This document shows, in pieces, positions 8,489 through 16,841 of a stretch of DNA of 44,541 nucleotides. The notes beneath the pieces are model-generated. The model was not told the origin of the DNA. It saw only the letters and a program-made list of their open reading frames with translations, and ran no database searches. The position numbers and the translations under genes were made by a program. Position 1 is the first letter of the stretch. The number at the start of each line of letters is the position of its first letter. This stretch comes from an uncultured Oscillospiraceae bacterium (GTDB lineage: Bacteria; Bacillota; Clostridia; Oscillospirales; Ruminococcaceae), in contig CAKSPC010000022.1 in NCBI GenBank assembly GCA_934481445.1, positions 1 to 44,541 on the forward strand. The letters are read 5' to 3'.

Positions 8489-8673
8489 ATGGAAAAATAT
8501 GATATAACAAAACCAATAAAAATTCCCGTCGGAATGCACAGGCTGAACGACGACGCGGGTATAAGCTTCCAGCTCAACCGCCTTGCGTCGTTTGTTCGGA
8601 AAGCCCCATGGCGCATAAATATGAATTGGTAAAGGACGAAACGGGCTTCCTTGTAAGCAGGGAAAAATCATAA
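8489..8673 (+). pseudogene. Eroded gene remnant with internal deletion/frameshift
   Basis: An ATG at 8489 with AAAGGAAAGAG before it opens a frame of 47 codons ('MEKYDITKPIKIPVGM...', 'ISFQLNRLASF') ending at 8632. From about 8606 another frame reads a protein-like tail 'MAHKYELVKDETGFLVSREK' to a TAA at 8671-8673. The two halves look like the start and end of one protein of the TetR/hydrolase operon with its middle lost. The start resembles the N-terminus of some clostridial alpha/beta hydrolases, from memory only. It might alternatively be a genuine 47-residue peptide. Confidence 0.5.
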
Positions 8674-8686
8674 AATACATACAAAA

Positions 8687-8755
8687 AGCCGATAAACGCT
8701 TCATTCCAACGGGCTACGATTGCCCCCGGAGAACACATTTATCGGCTGTTTTATT
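8687..8755. terminator. Bidirectional terminator with long loop
   Basis: AGCCGATAAA (8687-8696) pairs perfectly with TTTATCGGCT (8738-8747). It is followed by GTTTTATT rightward and TTTTTGT leftward. A smaller inner GGGC/GCCC stem sits in the 41-base loop. It separates the hydrolase operon from the convergent GNAT gene. Confidence 0.65.
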
Positions 8756-8777
8756 GTATCACTTTGCAGGTGAAATG

Positions 8778-9392
8778 TCAAGCGGTTTCGGCTCCGCTTT
8801 CCCTGACAAGATCGTATAAATACGCGCCGTCGCCTATCTGTCTTATCTGAACATTCGTCATCCCGAGGTGGACGTATTTGTCGCGCTTAAGCACCGCGTC
8901 CGTTTCGAGGATAACGGGGCATTGCTTTTTTCTGCCGTCCTCAAAGGCGATGTCCAGCGCCTTGCGCATAAATCCATGCCCCTGATACTGCTTGCGCACA
9001 ACAAGCATTCCGACGAAAATGTACGGCTTTTTTGTTTTCTTGAATGTGTCCTCGTAGGACCTGCCGCCGCGCTTTATGGCTTTCATCATATTTATGCCGC
9101 CGCCGAGACCGATGGTGCTGAATATAGCTTTCAGCAGTTCCATTCCCGACGAAACGGGCATTTTTTCGCGGGAATATCTGTACGCCACGAACGCTTCGTG
9201 GTTTTCGCTTGTGCTGTAAAGAAATCCGCCTTTTATCATGGCGCGGGCGTAGCCGCAGATGTAGTTTTTCACGTTGTCGCGGCTGCCGAAAAGATAGCCC
9301 ATGCCTTTTTCGCTGTTTGCATATACATGGTCGGCGAATGCTTCGCCTATATCTTCGATTTCTCTTTCGCTCAATTCCGTTATTTTTACCAT
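8778..9392 (-). CDS. GNAT family N-acetyltransferase
   Basis: 204 residues. The acetyl-CoA binding motif A is 'LVVRKQYQGHGFMRKAL' (Q-x-x-G-x-G type, about residues 130-146), followed by 'CPVILETDAVLKRDKYVHLGM', which fits beta-strand 5 and motif B. GGAGGAAAC precedes the ATG. It starts 12 bases after the neighbouring thiazoline-hydrolase-family gene, so it is co-transcribed with it. The acceptor substrate is unknown. Confidence 0.85.
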   Translation of the reverse strand: MVKITELSEREIEDIGEAFADHVYANSEKGMGYLFGSRDNVKNYICGYARAMIKGGFLYSTSENHEAFVAYRYSREKMPVSSGMELLKAIFSTIGLGGGINMMKAIKRGGRSYEDTFKKTKKPYIFVGMLVVRKQYQGHGFMRKALDIAFEDGRKKQCPVILETDAVLKRDKYVHLGMTNVQIRQIGDGAYLYDLVRESGAETA

Positions 9393-9404
9393 GTTTCCTC
9401 CTGT

Positions 9405-10049
9405 TTACTTTGCCGTCGGGCTTTTGTCGCCCACAAACCAGTAGTCGCATATATCCCCGCCGGAAGCCAGTGTATGTTCGCGAATAAGCTTCGCATGCAT
9501 AAGCCCCGCCGTAAGGAAGTCGATTTCGCACATAACAGGCAGGACTTCCAGATATCCCTCTTTCCGCGCGAAATCGTTGAGGGGACATCTGGTGAAATGA
9601 TAGTAAAATCCCTCGGAATGCTTGGTTTTGTCGAAGTTGAAGTCCCACGAGGCGTCCTTGTACTGCGGGTGATTTTCCAGCCATTCTGCGTTCTTTATCA
9701 TCATGTTTTCAATGCGCTTCATTCCCGACGGCTTGTTTGCGTTTATGTACAGCCCCATCAGCTTCAGCATGGGACTGCCGAGAATTTCGTGTGTGATTTC
9801 GCGCAGGTCGTCAACGGTTATTTCTCCGTCCGCAGCTTCCCATAATGCAAGGAAAATCAGGCACTGATAAATATTCGACGACATGGGGTTATCCTTACCG
9901 ACGTCATTTATGCGGTTCAGCATATCGCGGTATATTCCGTCGGTTTTCTTGAGCAGTTCTTCTGATTTTTCTTTTCCGAAGCGTTTTACAAGACTGCGTT
10001 TTGTCAGTGGTATGAGCATCTTCCGGTATTTGTCCGTATATTCCATCAT
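9405..10049 (-). CDS. L-2-amino-thiazoline-4-carboxylic acid hydrolase family protein (copy 1)
   Basis: 214 residues. The C-terminal half carries the family signature: 'FHFTRC'-type Cys segment (YHFTRCPLNDFARKEG), 'LPVMCEIDF', and the final 'LASGGDICDYWF'. Known members hydrolyse the thiazoline ring in bacterial L-cysteine synthesis from ATC, but most homologs in gut Firmicutes are uncharacterised. GGAGG stands ahead of the tandem ATG. It lies 101 bases downstream of a paralog and 12 bases before the GNAT gene. A GTTAG-N7-TAACTT element lies just upstream of its ribosome site. Confidence 0.75.
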   Translation of the reverse strand: MMEYTDKYRKMLIPLTKRSLVKRFGKEKSEELLKKTDGIYRDMLNRINDVGKDNPMSSNIYQCLIFLALWEAADGEITVDDLREITHEILGSPMLKLMGLYINANKPSGMKRIENMMIKNAEWLENHPQYKDASWDFNFDKTKHSEGFYYHFTRCPLNDFARKEGYLEVLPVMCEIDFLTAGLMHAKLIREHTLASGGDICDYWFVGDKSPTAK

Positions 10050-10072
10050 GGGTCTGTCCTCCTGTTATCCGG

Positions 10073-10090
10073 GTTAGCTATATTTAACTT
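10073..10090. promoter_or_regulatory. Operator-like inverted repeat, copy 2
   Basis: GTTAG (10073-10077), seven bases, TAACTT (10085-10090). The same parts at the same spacing recur at 10823-10840 ahead of the paralogous gene. No clear promoter is seen in this 101-base gap. Confidence 0.45.
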
Positions 10091-10150
10091 GCCGATATGC
10101 AATAATTCCACATGCATTTACCATATTGTGCGGCGTTATAATATGTATAA

Positions 10151-10783
10151 TTATTTCCTGCGCTTATATCCGCAGTCGCAGTACGGTCCGCCGGAGGCAA
10201 GGGTATATTCGCGGACGAAATCGGTCGTGCGGCCCGCTTCCGCCATGGTGTAGTCTAGGCGGCACATTGCAGGGGTGAGGTCGTAAAGACCCAGCTCCCT
10301 TGTGAGAGTGCATATGCCGCAGCGTGTGAAGCGCGCTTCGTAGCCGCTTCCGTCGTCGTAAGGATACAGCTCCATGTTCCACGAATAAGGATTGCGGTCG
10401 GCGGCCCTGAGAGCAGCGGTCTGCTCCATGCCTGCCATATCCTTCGGCGTGAATTTTTTCTTTCCGCTCATGCGGCAGAACATATTTATGACAGGCGTCA
10501 TCATGGAATTTGCGTAGTATTCGGTGAGCTTCTCAACAGTGGGACGGCTCGGCATATGGAGGATAAATGCGCACAGCATTGCGCAGTTTACGATGTTCTT
10601 TTTAAATCTGTCCGCCTTTTCAAATTCGGGGATTTTTTTGATTATTTTTTTGTATTCGACTTTCGCGGCGGATTTTATGTCCTTTGCCGTGTTCTTGTCT
10701 ATACCGAGATCCTTTGTAAGATGCTTGCGGAATGACCCCGAAAACATCACCCACATCATTTTTGGCAAGCCTGCGTATTTCAT
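10151..10783 (-). CDS. L-2-amino-thiazoline-4-carboxylic acid hydrolase family protein (copy 2)
   Basis: 210 residues from the ATG at 10783, which GAGG precedes; the frame is open to an earlier ATG without a ribosome site. Conserved pieces parallel those in copy 1: 'RFTRCGICTLTRELGLYDL', 'PAMCRLDY', and 'TLASGGPYCDCGYKRRK' at the end. The two copies are clearly related but diverged, so they are old paralogs rather than a recent duplication. The gene is first in the leftward operon and has a strong promoter with an operator-like site between promoter and gene. The biochemical role is inferred from the family only. Confidence 0.75.
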   Translation of the reverse strand: MKYAGLPKMMWVMFSGSFRKHLTKDLGIDKNTAKDIKSAAKVEYKKIIKKIPEFEKADRFKKNIVNCAMLCAFILHMPSRPTVEKLTEYYANSMMTPVINMFCRMSGKKKFTPKDMAGMEQTAALRAADRNPYSWNMELYPYDDGSGYEARFTRCGICTLTRELGLYDLTPAMCRLDYTMAEAGRTTDFVREYTLASGGPYCDCGYKRRK

Positions 10784-10821
10784 TTTGTTTACCTCGCTTA
10801 TGTAAATTTGAAAACGCATAT

Positions 10822-10840
10822 AGTTAGAGATGGCTAACTT
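10822..10840. promoter_or_regulatory. Operator-like inverted repeat, copy 1
   Basis: AGTTAG (10822-10827), six bases, CTAACT (10834-10839) is a perfect inverted repeat, and reading one base further gives TAACTT as in copy 2. It lies in the untranslated leader downstream of the leftward promoter, a usual position for a repressor site. Confidence 0.55.
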
Positions 10841-10866
10841 GTTGGCACGTTTTCATGTTTAATTAA

Positions 10867-10895
10867 ATTATATCACATACAAAATCAAATTTCAA
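10867..10895 (-). promoter_or_regulatory. Promoter of the thiazoline-hydrolase operon
   Basis: On the minus strand TTGAAA (10895-10890), 17 bases, TATAAT (10872-10867). Confidence 0.75.
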
Positions 10896-11132
10896 TAGAA
10901 ATATAACGTTTTTTGACGATAATTAGGCACGAAAATCAGGGCGCAGTGACTACCTGCTCCATTTAACTACCTTGGCGCTTTGACACAAAAGCAAGGGTTT
11001 GTCAAGACTTTATTGCATACAAAATGAAATTAGTTGAATAGACATATTAATTGCTGTGATATCTGAAAGAAATTGTGCATAACAGACAAATCACGGAGCG
11101 TTTTTTTCTATATGAATGTTTCCTGTGGTCAC
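10896..11132. other. Intergenic region without recognised gene
   Basis: This divergent gap lies between the leftward thiazoline-hydrolase operon and the rightward transporter. It holds an imperfect inverted repeat (TTGACA at 10980-10985 facing TTTGTCAA at 10998-11005) and a GC-richer patch at 10939-10979. No open frame or known riboswitch is recognised. Confidence 0.5.
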
Positions 11133-11161
11133 TTGACAATCGTAAGAAATAATAGTATCAT
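11133..11161 (+). promoter_or_regulatory. Promoter of the NSS transporter gene
   Basis: TTGACA (11133-11138), 17 bases, TATCAT (11156-11161). Confidence 0.65.
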
Positions 11162-11224
11162 ATAATATGTGTCTGTCTGCATATGTTCAGATAAAAAAAT
11201 ACACTTTATGGGCGGAGGTCAATA

Positions 11225-12595
11225 ATGAGCAGAGAGAAACTAGGGAGCAGACTGGGATTTATATTGCTTAGTGCGGGCTGTGCCATTGGCATAGGAAATG
11301 TATGGAAGTTTCCGTATATCGTTGGCGAAAACGGCGGCGGTGTTTTTGTACTTATATATCTCATATTTTTGGCGATACTCGGCATTCCTGTCATGACGAT
11401 GGAGTTTTCCATCGGAAGAGCGGCGCAGAAGAGCCCTGTTATGATGTATCAGCAGTTGGAACCGAAAGGATCAAAATGGCACATACACGGTAAGGTTGCG
11501 CTGGTCGGCGCATATGTGCTGATGATGTTCTACACCACCGTCGCAGGCTGGATGGTGAGGTATTTCGTGTCCACCGCCACGGGGGAGCTTTCGGGACTGG
11601 ACGCTGCGGGAATTTCCGATAAATTCAGCGGAGTCCTTGCGGACGCGCCGATGATGATACTGTTCATGGCGATAGTTATCGCGGCGGCGGTGCTGGTGTG
11701 CTCCATCGGGCTTAAAAACGGACTGGAGCGCGTAACAAAGGTGATGATGCTGGCGCTGCTTGCTATAATGGTCATCCTTGCGGTAAACAGCTTCTTTATG
11801 GAGGGCGGCGAGGCAGGTCTTGCGTTCTACCTTATGCCCAACATTGAGGAAGTGCAGAAAGTCGGCATAGGCACTATTATCGTAAACGCGATGAATCAGG
11901 CTTTCTTTACGTTAAGTCTTGGCATAGGCGCAATGTCGATCTTCGGAAGCTACATTGGCAAGGAACGGTCGCTGCTGGGCGAATCGGTGAATGTTGCGCT
12001 GCTGGATACGCTGGTGGCGCTGTCCTCGGGACTTATCATTTTCCCTGCGTGCTTTGCTTACGGAGTAGATGTCAACAGCGGTCCCGGGCTTATTTTCATC
12101 ACGCTTCCGAACATATTCAACAATCTCCCCCTCGGACGCCTCTGGGGAAGCCTGTTCTTTGTTTTCATGTCGTTCGCGGCGCTTTCTACCGTGCTTGCGG
12201 TGTTTGAGGAGATCGTAGCCTGCACGCAGGATCTTTTCGGCTGTGGCAGAAAGAAAGCCTGCCTTATAAACGGCGGAATTCTGTTTGTGCTTTCGCTGCC
12301 GTGCTGCCTTGGGTTCAATGTTCTCAGCTTCATCCAGCCGCTTGGCGAGGGCACGAATATCATGGATCTTGAAGATTTCATCGTAAGCAATCTTATCCTG
12401 CCGCTTGGCTCGCTGATGATCATCCTGTTCTGCGTTATGAAAAAGGGCTGGGGCTGGGATAATTACATAAACGAAGCTAACATGGGCAGGGGCCTTAAAA
12501 TAAAGAAATTTATGAAAGGATACATGACTTATGTACTGCCGGTGATGGTTATTGTGCTTTTTGTTATCGGTGTCGTAAGGACATTTGTTAAATAA
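11225..12595 (+). CDS. Sodium-dependent transporter, neurotransmitter:sodium symporter family
   Basis: 456 residues with 11-12 membrane helices. The first helix carries the family hallmark 'AGCAIGIGNVWKFPY', with the glycines and unwound region that bind substrate and sodium, followed by 'GGGVFVLIYLIF'. Helix 6 contains 'QAFFTLSLGIGAMSIFGSY', also typical. Bacterial members (LeuT, MhsT, Tyt1 types) import amino acids with sodium. The length fits the short bacterial 11-12 helix group. GGAGG sits upstream of the ATG. It is monocistronic, with its own promoter and terminator. The amino acid cannot be predicted. Confidence 0.92.
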   Translation: MSREKLGSRLGFILLSAGCAIGIGNVWKFPYIVGENGGGVFVLIYLIFLAILGIPVMTMEFSIGRAAQKSPVMMYQQLEPKGSKWHIHGKVALVGAYVLMMFYTTVAGWMVRYFVSTATGELSGLDAAGISDKFSGVLADAPMMILFMAIVIAAAVLVCSIGLKNGLERVTKVMMLALLAIMVILAVNSFFMEGGEAGLAFYLMPNIEEVQKVGIGTIIVNAMNQAFFTLSLGIGAMSIFGSYIGKERSLLGESVNVALLDTLVALSSGLIIFPACFAYGVDVNSGPGLIFITLPNIFNNLPLGRLWGSLFFVFMSFAALSTVLAVFEEIVACTQDLFGCGRKKACLINGGILFVLSLPCCLGFNVLSFIQPLGEGTNIMDLEDFIVSNLILPLGSLMIILFCVMKKGWGWDNYINEANMGRGLKIKKFMKGYMTYVLPVMVIVLFVIGVVRTFVK

Positions 12596-12617
12596 TGAAT
12601 CGGTGAAATAAATCCGG

Positions 12618-12645
12618 GCGGCACTTTGCAGTGCCGCTATTTTTG
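12618..12645 (+). terminator. Terminator of the NSS transporter gene
   Basis: GCGGCACT (12618-12625) / AGTGCCGC (12630-12637) with a TTGC tetraloop, then TATTTTTG. Confidence 0.85.
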
Positions 12646-12675
12646 TGCCCGCGTGATAAAATGTATTTTATGTGC

Positions 12676-12704
12676 TTTACTTTTTCCTGAATTTGTGGTA
12701 CAAT
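12676..12704 (+). promoter_or_regulatory. Promoter of the binding-protein/kinase operon
   Basis: TTTACT (12676-12681), 17 bases, TACAAT (12699-12704) preceded by a TGTGG extended -10. Confidence 0.6.
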
Positions 12705-12794
12705 ATACTATGATATTGGGAAAATACGCAGGTGTGGTGCTATTGCTGTGCTCTGTGTACATTATTACAATTGTTTTTATTATCAGGGTAGAGA

Positions 12795-13592
12795 ATGAGA
12801 AAAAAGATTTTTTGTTTCATGATGGTTCCCCTTGCCGTGACGCTGCTGCTCGGCGGCTGCGCAAAGCAGGAGCCCGCAGAAGATGCTCTGCCGCAGCTTG
12901 TCATTGGCAGCGACGATTACCATCCATATAACTATATCGACGAGAGCGGAAGTCCTGCGGGAATTGATGTTGATATTGCGCAGGAGGCCTGCCGCCGCAT
13001 AGGATACGAGGCGGTGTTCCATCAGATAAACTGGAATGAAAAGGACAGTCTGCTTGCGTCCGGCGAGGTTGACTGCCTGTGGGGCTGCTTTTCTATGAAT
13101 GGCCGCGAGGATGATTATCTGTGGGCAGGGCCATATGCCTACAGCATACAGTCCGTGGCTGTGCTTGCGAACAGTGATATAAACACGTTCAGCGACCTTG
13201 AAAGCAAACGCGTTGCCGTGCAGATGAGCTCAAAGGCGGAAAGTATATTTTCGGATATGACCGATGAACGCATACCGGAGGTCATAAACATTTACTGTAT
13301 GCTGAACACGGACGAGATGGCAACTGCGCTTCGCAAATGCTATGTCGACGCCTGCGCGGGGCATGAGTTTGCACTGCGCGACGCGCTAAATGAAGCTGGG
13401 ATAGAATTCCGCATTCTTGACGAAGATCTGCTTCGCTCGGAACTGGGCGTGGCTTTTTCGCTTGATGGCGACGCGGCTCTCAGGGATAAGCTTGCCGCAG
13501 TTCTGGAAGAAATGCGCAGCGATGGCACGATGGAGCAGATTTTTTCGCGATACGACATTGATGTTGAAAAATCTCTCGGGAGGGCAGAATGA
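12795..13592 (+). CDS. Periplasmic-type solute-binding lipoprotein (family 3), probable sensor partner
   Basis: 265 residues. The lipoprotein signal has Cys 22 in 'LLLGGC'. The mature protein is a family 3 (polar amino acid) binding protein: 'LVIGSDDYHPYNYIDESG', 'GIDVDIAQEACRRIGYEAVF' and the later 'GVAFSLDGDAALRDKLAAVL' are typical lobe segments. No permease or ATPase gene is nearby. Its stop overlaps the start of a membrane hybrid kinase by 4 bases, so the two are translationally coupled. I infer that it presents a ligand to the kinase rather than feeding an importer, similar in principle to the binding domains fused to BvgS/EvgS kinases. Confidence 0.85.
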   Translation: MRKKIFCFMMVPLAVTLLLGGCAKQEPAEDALPQLVIGSDDYHPYNYIDESGSPAGIDVDIAQEACRRIGYEAVFHQINWNEKDSLLASGEVDCLWGCFSMNGREDDYLWAGPYAYSIQSVAVLANSDINTFSDLESKRVAVQMSSKAESIFSDMTDERIPEVINIYCMLNTDEMATALRKCYVDACAGHEFALRDALNEAGIEFRILDEDLLRSELGVAFSLDGDAALRDKLAAVLEEMRSDGTMEQIFSRYDIDVEKSLGRAE

Positions 13593-16168
13593 TGTACGTA
13601 CGAAATAACTCTGCCCGAAAATGGCATTTGCCCATCCCGCCGACGATCGCTGTTCTGGGCGTTGTATTGCTTGTTGTGATCACGTTTTTTACCGTGCGTA
13701 TTGAACTCGCCGCTACGTCAGAGCTGATGTACAATTCCATCGGAACGCTAAAGCAGCAGTGCGTCAGCTTTAACCGGCTGGTGGTATCCGACCGCACAAA
13801 AAGCCTTTTCCGTCTTTCGGACAATATGCTTGAGCTGAGCCGCCACCTGCGCGATGATCCGCAGCTGATAAATGATGAATACCTTTCCGAATTTATCGAC
13901 TACCTGCCCGTAAGCGGAGTTGCTCTGCTGGACGGTAACATGAACATCGTGGCTTCCGCTTACTCTGACGATTTTGATGGTTATAACTGGCGCGGTTCCG
14001 TCACCGGAGAATGGATCGACGGTATTGCGGATACAAGAAAAGTGTACTGTGAGCGTTTTGAAATAGGCGGGCAATTTTATGATGTGTGCGGCGTAAGCCG
14101 TCTGGATTCATACGGCGTGCTGGTAGGCTTTTATCACCAGCCTACGGGACTTCTGTCGGACACGGAGAATGATATTTCCACGCTTATGAACGGACTGCGT
14201 CTGGAGCGCAGCGGCGCATATATCGTTGCGAAAAACGGCATCGCTCTGGCCGCGAGCGACACGCTTATGAAGGGAGAAACCCCGCAGACAAGCGAGCTTC
14301 TGCGCAGGCTTGAGAATATCGAAAGCGGCGGAGGTATGCACACCTTAGGGTATAACGAAAAGCTTTTTTTTGCTTCGCATTCCGTGTGTGAGGGTTACGA
14401 GCTGTATGTTTTCTTCCCGATATGGGGCTCTCTCGGGGCGACGCTTACCGTAGCCGCAGTATTTTCAGCGCTTTATATCGCATTCTGCATGATGCTGTTT
14501 TTTCTGAGAAACAGGGCTCTTGCCGCAGGCAAGCTGGAACTGGAGAAAAGCAACCGCCGGCTTCGCGAATCAATGGGGATACTGCATTCGCTGGAGAATA
14601 TCTATTTTACGATTTTTTATGTTGATATAAAGAACGATACATACAGCAGCGTTGTGCTGGCTTCATGGCTTGATAGGTTTATTCCCGAAACCGGAGTTTA
14701 CACCGAGCTCAAAGACACTCTGATGAACAACATGATGAAGGAGGAATACAGGCAGGAAGTCGACAGCCGAATGCGCATAGACTTTATACGCGAGGCGCTG
14801 AAGAAGGAGAACATCTCCGTGCTTCATCATGGATATTACACCGACTATGAGGCTGTACGCGGTGATTCAACAAACTGGGTCCGCGTCAGCGTTACCGTGG
14901 TGGATTTCGATGAGGATGGCTATCCGTTCCATGTCCTTGTCATGCTTCAGGATGTAAATAAGGACAAGGTGCGCGAGGCGGAATATCAGGCGCAGATCAT
15001 TGCCGAAGCCCACGAAGCAAAGCTTGCAAACATGGCAAAATCAGAGTTTCTGCGCCGTATAAGTCATGATATACGCACACCCATCAATGGTATAAAGGGA
15101 TACCTCAACATGGCGGAACGCTATCCCGATAATATGGAATTGCAGGCAAAATGCAGAAGCAAGGCGAGCGCAGCCCTCAGTTCCTTGCTGGCGCTTGTCA
15201 ATAACGTCCTTGATATGAGCAGGCTTGAAAGCAGCAATATAGAGCTTGACCACAAGCCATTTGACCTTGCGCAGCTTGTGGATGAGGTCGATTCCGTGAT
15301 CGAAGCGCAGGCTGAAGAGCACGGAATACACTATGAATCTGCGAAACTCGATGAAATGCCGACGAAGCTTGTGGGAAGCTCACTGCACCTGCGGCAGATA
15401 CTGCTGAATCTTCTCGGCAACGCTGTAAAATACGGCAGGACGGGCGGTTCAATAAAGCTTGAGATAAGGCTCATTTCGCAGGAGAACGGCAAGACCACAT
15501 ACGAATTTACCTGCAGGGACGACGGCATCGGCATGAGCGAGGAGTTTCAGCAGCACCTTTTTGAGCCGTTTTCGCAGGAAGCGGACGACGCCCGCACAAA
15601 GTACAAGGGCACCGGCCTTGGGCTCTCGATAGTTAAAAAAATCGTAGATGTTATGGGCGGAACCATTACGTTCAACAGCCGTAAGAATGTCGGAACGACA
15701 TTTTATGTAACGCTGACATTTGATACGGATACCGTTGTCCATAAAGCAGCTGCGGCACAGGCTACGGCGGAAAGATCGCTTACCGGCAAACGTATTCTGC
15801 TTGTCGAGGACAACGAACTCAATATGGAAATAGCGGATTTCATGCTCAGCGAGCATGGTGCAGAAGTAACCAAGGCGTGGAACGGCAGGGAAGCAGCGGA
15901 AGTATTCTCCGCCTCCGAGGTAGGACATTTTGATATTATCTTCATGGATATAATGATGCCAGTTATGAATGGAATTGAAGCCGCCGAAAAAATACGCGCA
16001 ATGGAGCGTCCCGACGCGAAAACAGTGCCGATCGCGGCAATGTCCGCGAATGCGTTTTCGGATGATGTTCAGAAGTGCCTTGACGCGGGGATGAACGGTC
16101 ACATTGCAAAGCCCGTCGACGAGGGCAGGCTGATTTCGCTGATATTAAAGATGACATCAAATTCATAA
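13589..16168 (+). CDS. Membrane hybrid histidine kinase/response regulator
   Basis: 859 residues. A membrane helix at ~18-40 and another at ~283-310 flank an extracytoplasmic Cache-like sensor region of ~240 residues. A PAS-like domain (~335-460) follows, then HisKA with H493 in 'RRISHDIRTPING', a HATPase domain with the N, G1 and G2 boxes ('NLLGNAVKYG', 'DDGIGMS', 'GTGLGLSIVKKI') and a C-terminal receiver with D787 in 'IIFMDIMMP' and the Lys of 'HIAKP'. There is no DNA-binding output domain, so the phosphoryl group must pass to another protein. It starts inside the end of the binding-protein gene, its likely sensory partner. Confidence 0.92.
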   Translation: MMYVRNNSARKWHLPIPPTIAVLGVVLLVVITFFTVRIELAATSELMYNSIGTLKQQCVSFNRLVVSDRTKSLFRLSDNMLELSRHLRDDPQLINDEYLSEFIDYLPVSGVALLDGNMNIVASAYSDDFDGYNWRGSVTGEWIDGIADTRKVYCERFEIGGQFYDVCGVSRLDSYGVLVGFYHQPTGLLSDTENDISTLMNGLRLERSGAYIVAKNGIALAASDTLMKGETPQTSELLRRLENIESGGGMHTLGYNEKLFFASHSVCEGYELYVFFPIWGSLGATLTVAAVFSALYIAFCMMLFFLRNRALAAGKLELEKSNRRLRESMGILHSLENIYFTIFYVDIKNDTYSSVVLASWLDRFIPETGVYTELKDTLMNNMMKEEYRQEVDSRMRIDFIREALKKENISVLHHGYYTDYEAVRGDSTNWVRVSVTVVDFDEDGYPFHVLVMLQDVNKDKVREAEYQAQIIAEAHEAKLANMAKSEFLRRISHDIRTPINGIKGYLNMAERYPDNMELQAKCRSKASAALSSLLALVNNVLDMSRLESSNIELDHKPFDLAQLVDEVDSVIEAQAEEHGIHYESAKLDEMPTKLVGSSLHLRQILLNLLGNAVKYGRTGGSIKLEIRLISQENGKTTYEFTCRDDGIGMSEEFQQHLFEPFSQEADDARTKYKGTGLGLSIVKKIVDVMGGTITFNSRKNVGTTFYVTLTFDTDTVVHKAAAAQATAERSLTGKRILLVEDNELNMEIADFMLSEHGAEVTKAWNGREAAEVFSASEVGHFDIIFMDIMMPVMNGIEAAEKIRAMERPDAKTVPIAAMSANAFSDDVQKCLDAGMNGHIAKPVDEGRLISLILKMTSNS

Positions 16169-16218
16169 ACAGACAGCGCATAACTCGGCATAAAAAGGAC
16201 GGAAGTTCCGCTGTTCTG

Positions 16219-16239
16219 CGGCGGGGTTAACGCCCGCCG
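16219..16239. other. GC-rich hairpin downstream of the kinase
   Basis: CGGCGGG (16219-16225) and CCCGCCG (16233-16239) form a 7-bp stem with a 7-base loop between the kinase and flavodoxin genes. No T-run follows, so a terminator role is doubtful; it may be a leader structure of the flavodoxin mRNA. Confidence 0.35.
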
Positions 16240-16309
16240 GATATCATAGGAAACGTCAGGCATGACAAAATAGGCTGAAACACCTGATATATACAAGGAG
16301 GAACACATT

Positions 16310-16786
16310 ATGAGCAAAACATTGGTAGTATATTTCAGCGCAAGCGGCGTTACCGCAGGGCTTGCGAAAATGCTTGCAGCGGCGGTCGGGGCTGATCTGT
16401 ATGAAATAACACCCGAAAAGCCCTACACAAAAGCCGACCTTGACTGGATGAATAAAAAGAGCAGAAGCAGCGTTGAAATGAGCGACAAGACCATCCGCCC
16501 CGCCATTGCGGGCAGGGTAGAGAACATGACACAGTATGACACCGTATTTGTTGGCTTCCCGATATGGTGGTATGTTGCACCTACTATTATCAATACATTT
16601 CTGGAGCAGTACGACCTCAGCGGAAAGAAAATTGTTCCGTTTGCAACCTCCGGCGGCAGCGGCATGGGCAACACAAATAAGGAACTTGCGGCTTCCTGCA
16701 AGGGCGCAGAACTTGTCGAGGGTAAAAGATTTGCTTCGGGCGTCGGTGCTGATGAGCTGAAAGCGTGGGCGGAGAAGTATATCTGA
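16310..16786 (+). CDS. Flavodoxin family protein
   Basis: 158 residues. The N-terminal 'TLVVYFSASGVT' is the FMN phosphate-binding loop (a variant of S/T-x-S/T-G-x-T), 'GFPIWWYVAPTIINTFLEQ' is the characteristic NAD(P)H-dependent flavodoxin segment, and 'PFATSGGSGMG' is the third FMN loop. It resembles the standalone flavodoxins that act in gut Firmicutes as small electron carriers or quinone/azo reductases. AAGGAGGAAC precedes the ATG. It may be read from its own promoter or through from the kinase operon; no clear promoter is visible. Confidence 0.9.
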   Translation: MSKTLVVYFSASGVTAGLAKMLAAAVGADLYEITPEKPYTKADLDWMNKKSRSSVEMSDKTIRPAIAGRVENMTQYDTVFVGFPIWWYVAPTIINTFLEQYDLSGKKIVPFATSGGSGMGNTNKELAASCKGAELVEGKRFASGVGADELKAWAEKYI

Positions 16787-16814
16787 TTTTTGAAAGCTTT
16801 GATCAAACAAAAAA

Positions 16815-16840
16815 GGGGGGCGATTTCGTCCCCCATTTAA
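16815..16840. terminator. Bidirectional terminator between flavodoxin and convergent kinase
   Basis: A G-run (16815-16820) pairs with the C-run (16830-16834), extended by CG/CG to an ATTT loop. It is flanked by A-runs on the left, which give a T-run for the leftward transcript, and by ATTTAATTTA on the right. Confidence 0.75.
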
Positions 16841-16841
16841 T

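Noticed and set aside
8868..9845. 325-codon plus-strand frame opposite the GNAT and thiazoline-hydrolase genes
   Set aside because: It spans two genuine minus-strand genes with clear starts and motifs; its own translation shows no family features.
10939..11005. GC-richer patch and imperfect inverted repeat upstream of the NSS transporter as a possible riboswitch or insertion-sequence end
   Set aside because: No known riboswitch core could be matched and the repeat arms are imperfect; there is no matching partner end in the window.
12626..12931. 101-codon plus-strand frame before the binding lipoprotein
   Set aside because: It crosses the terminator and promoter and then runs out of frame inside the lipoprotein gene.
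16219..16239. GC-rich hairpin after the membrane kinase as a terminator
   Set aside because: No T-run follows, so it is listed only as a hairpin of unknown role.
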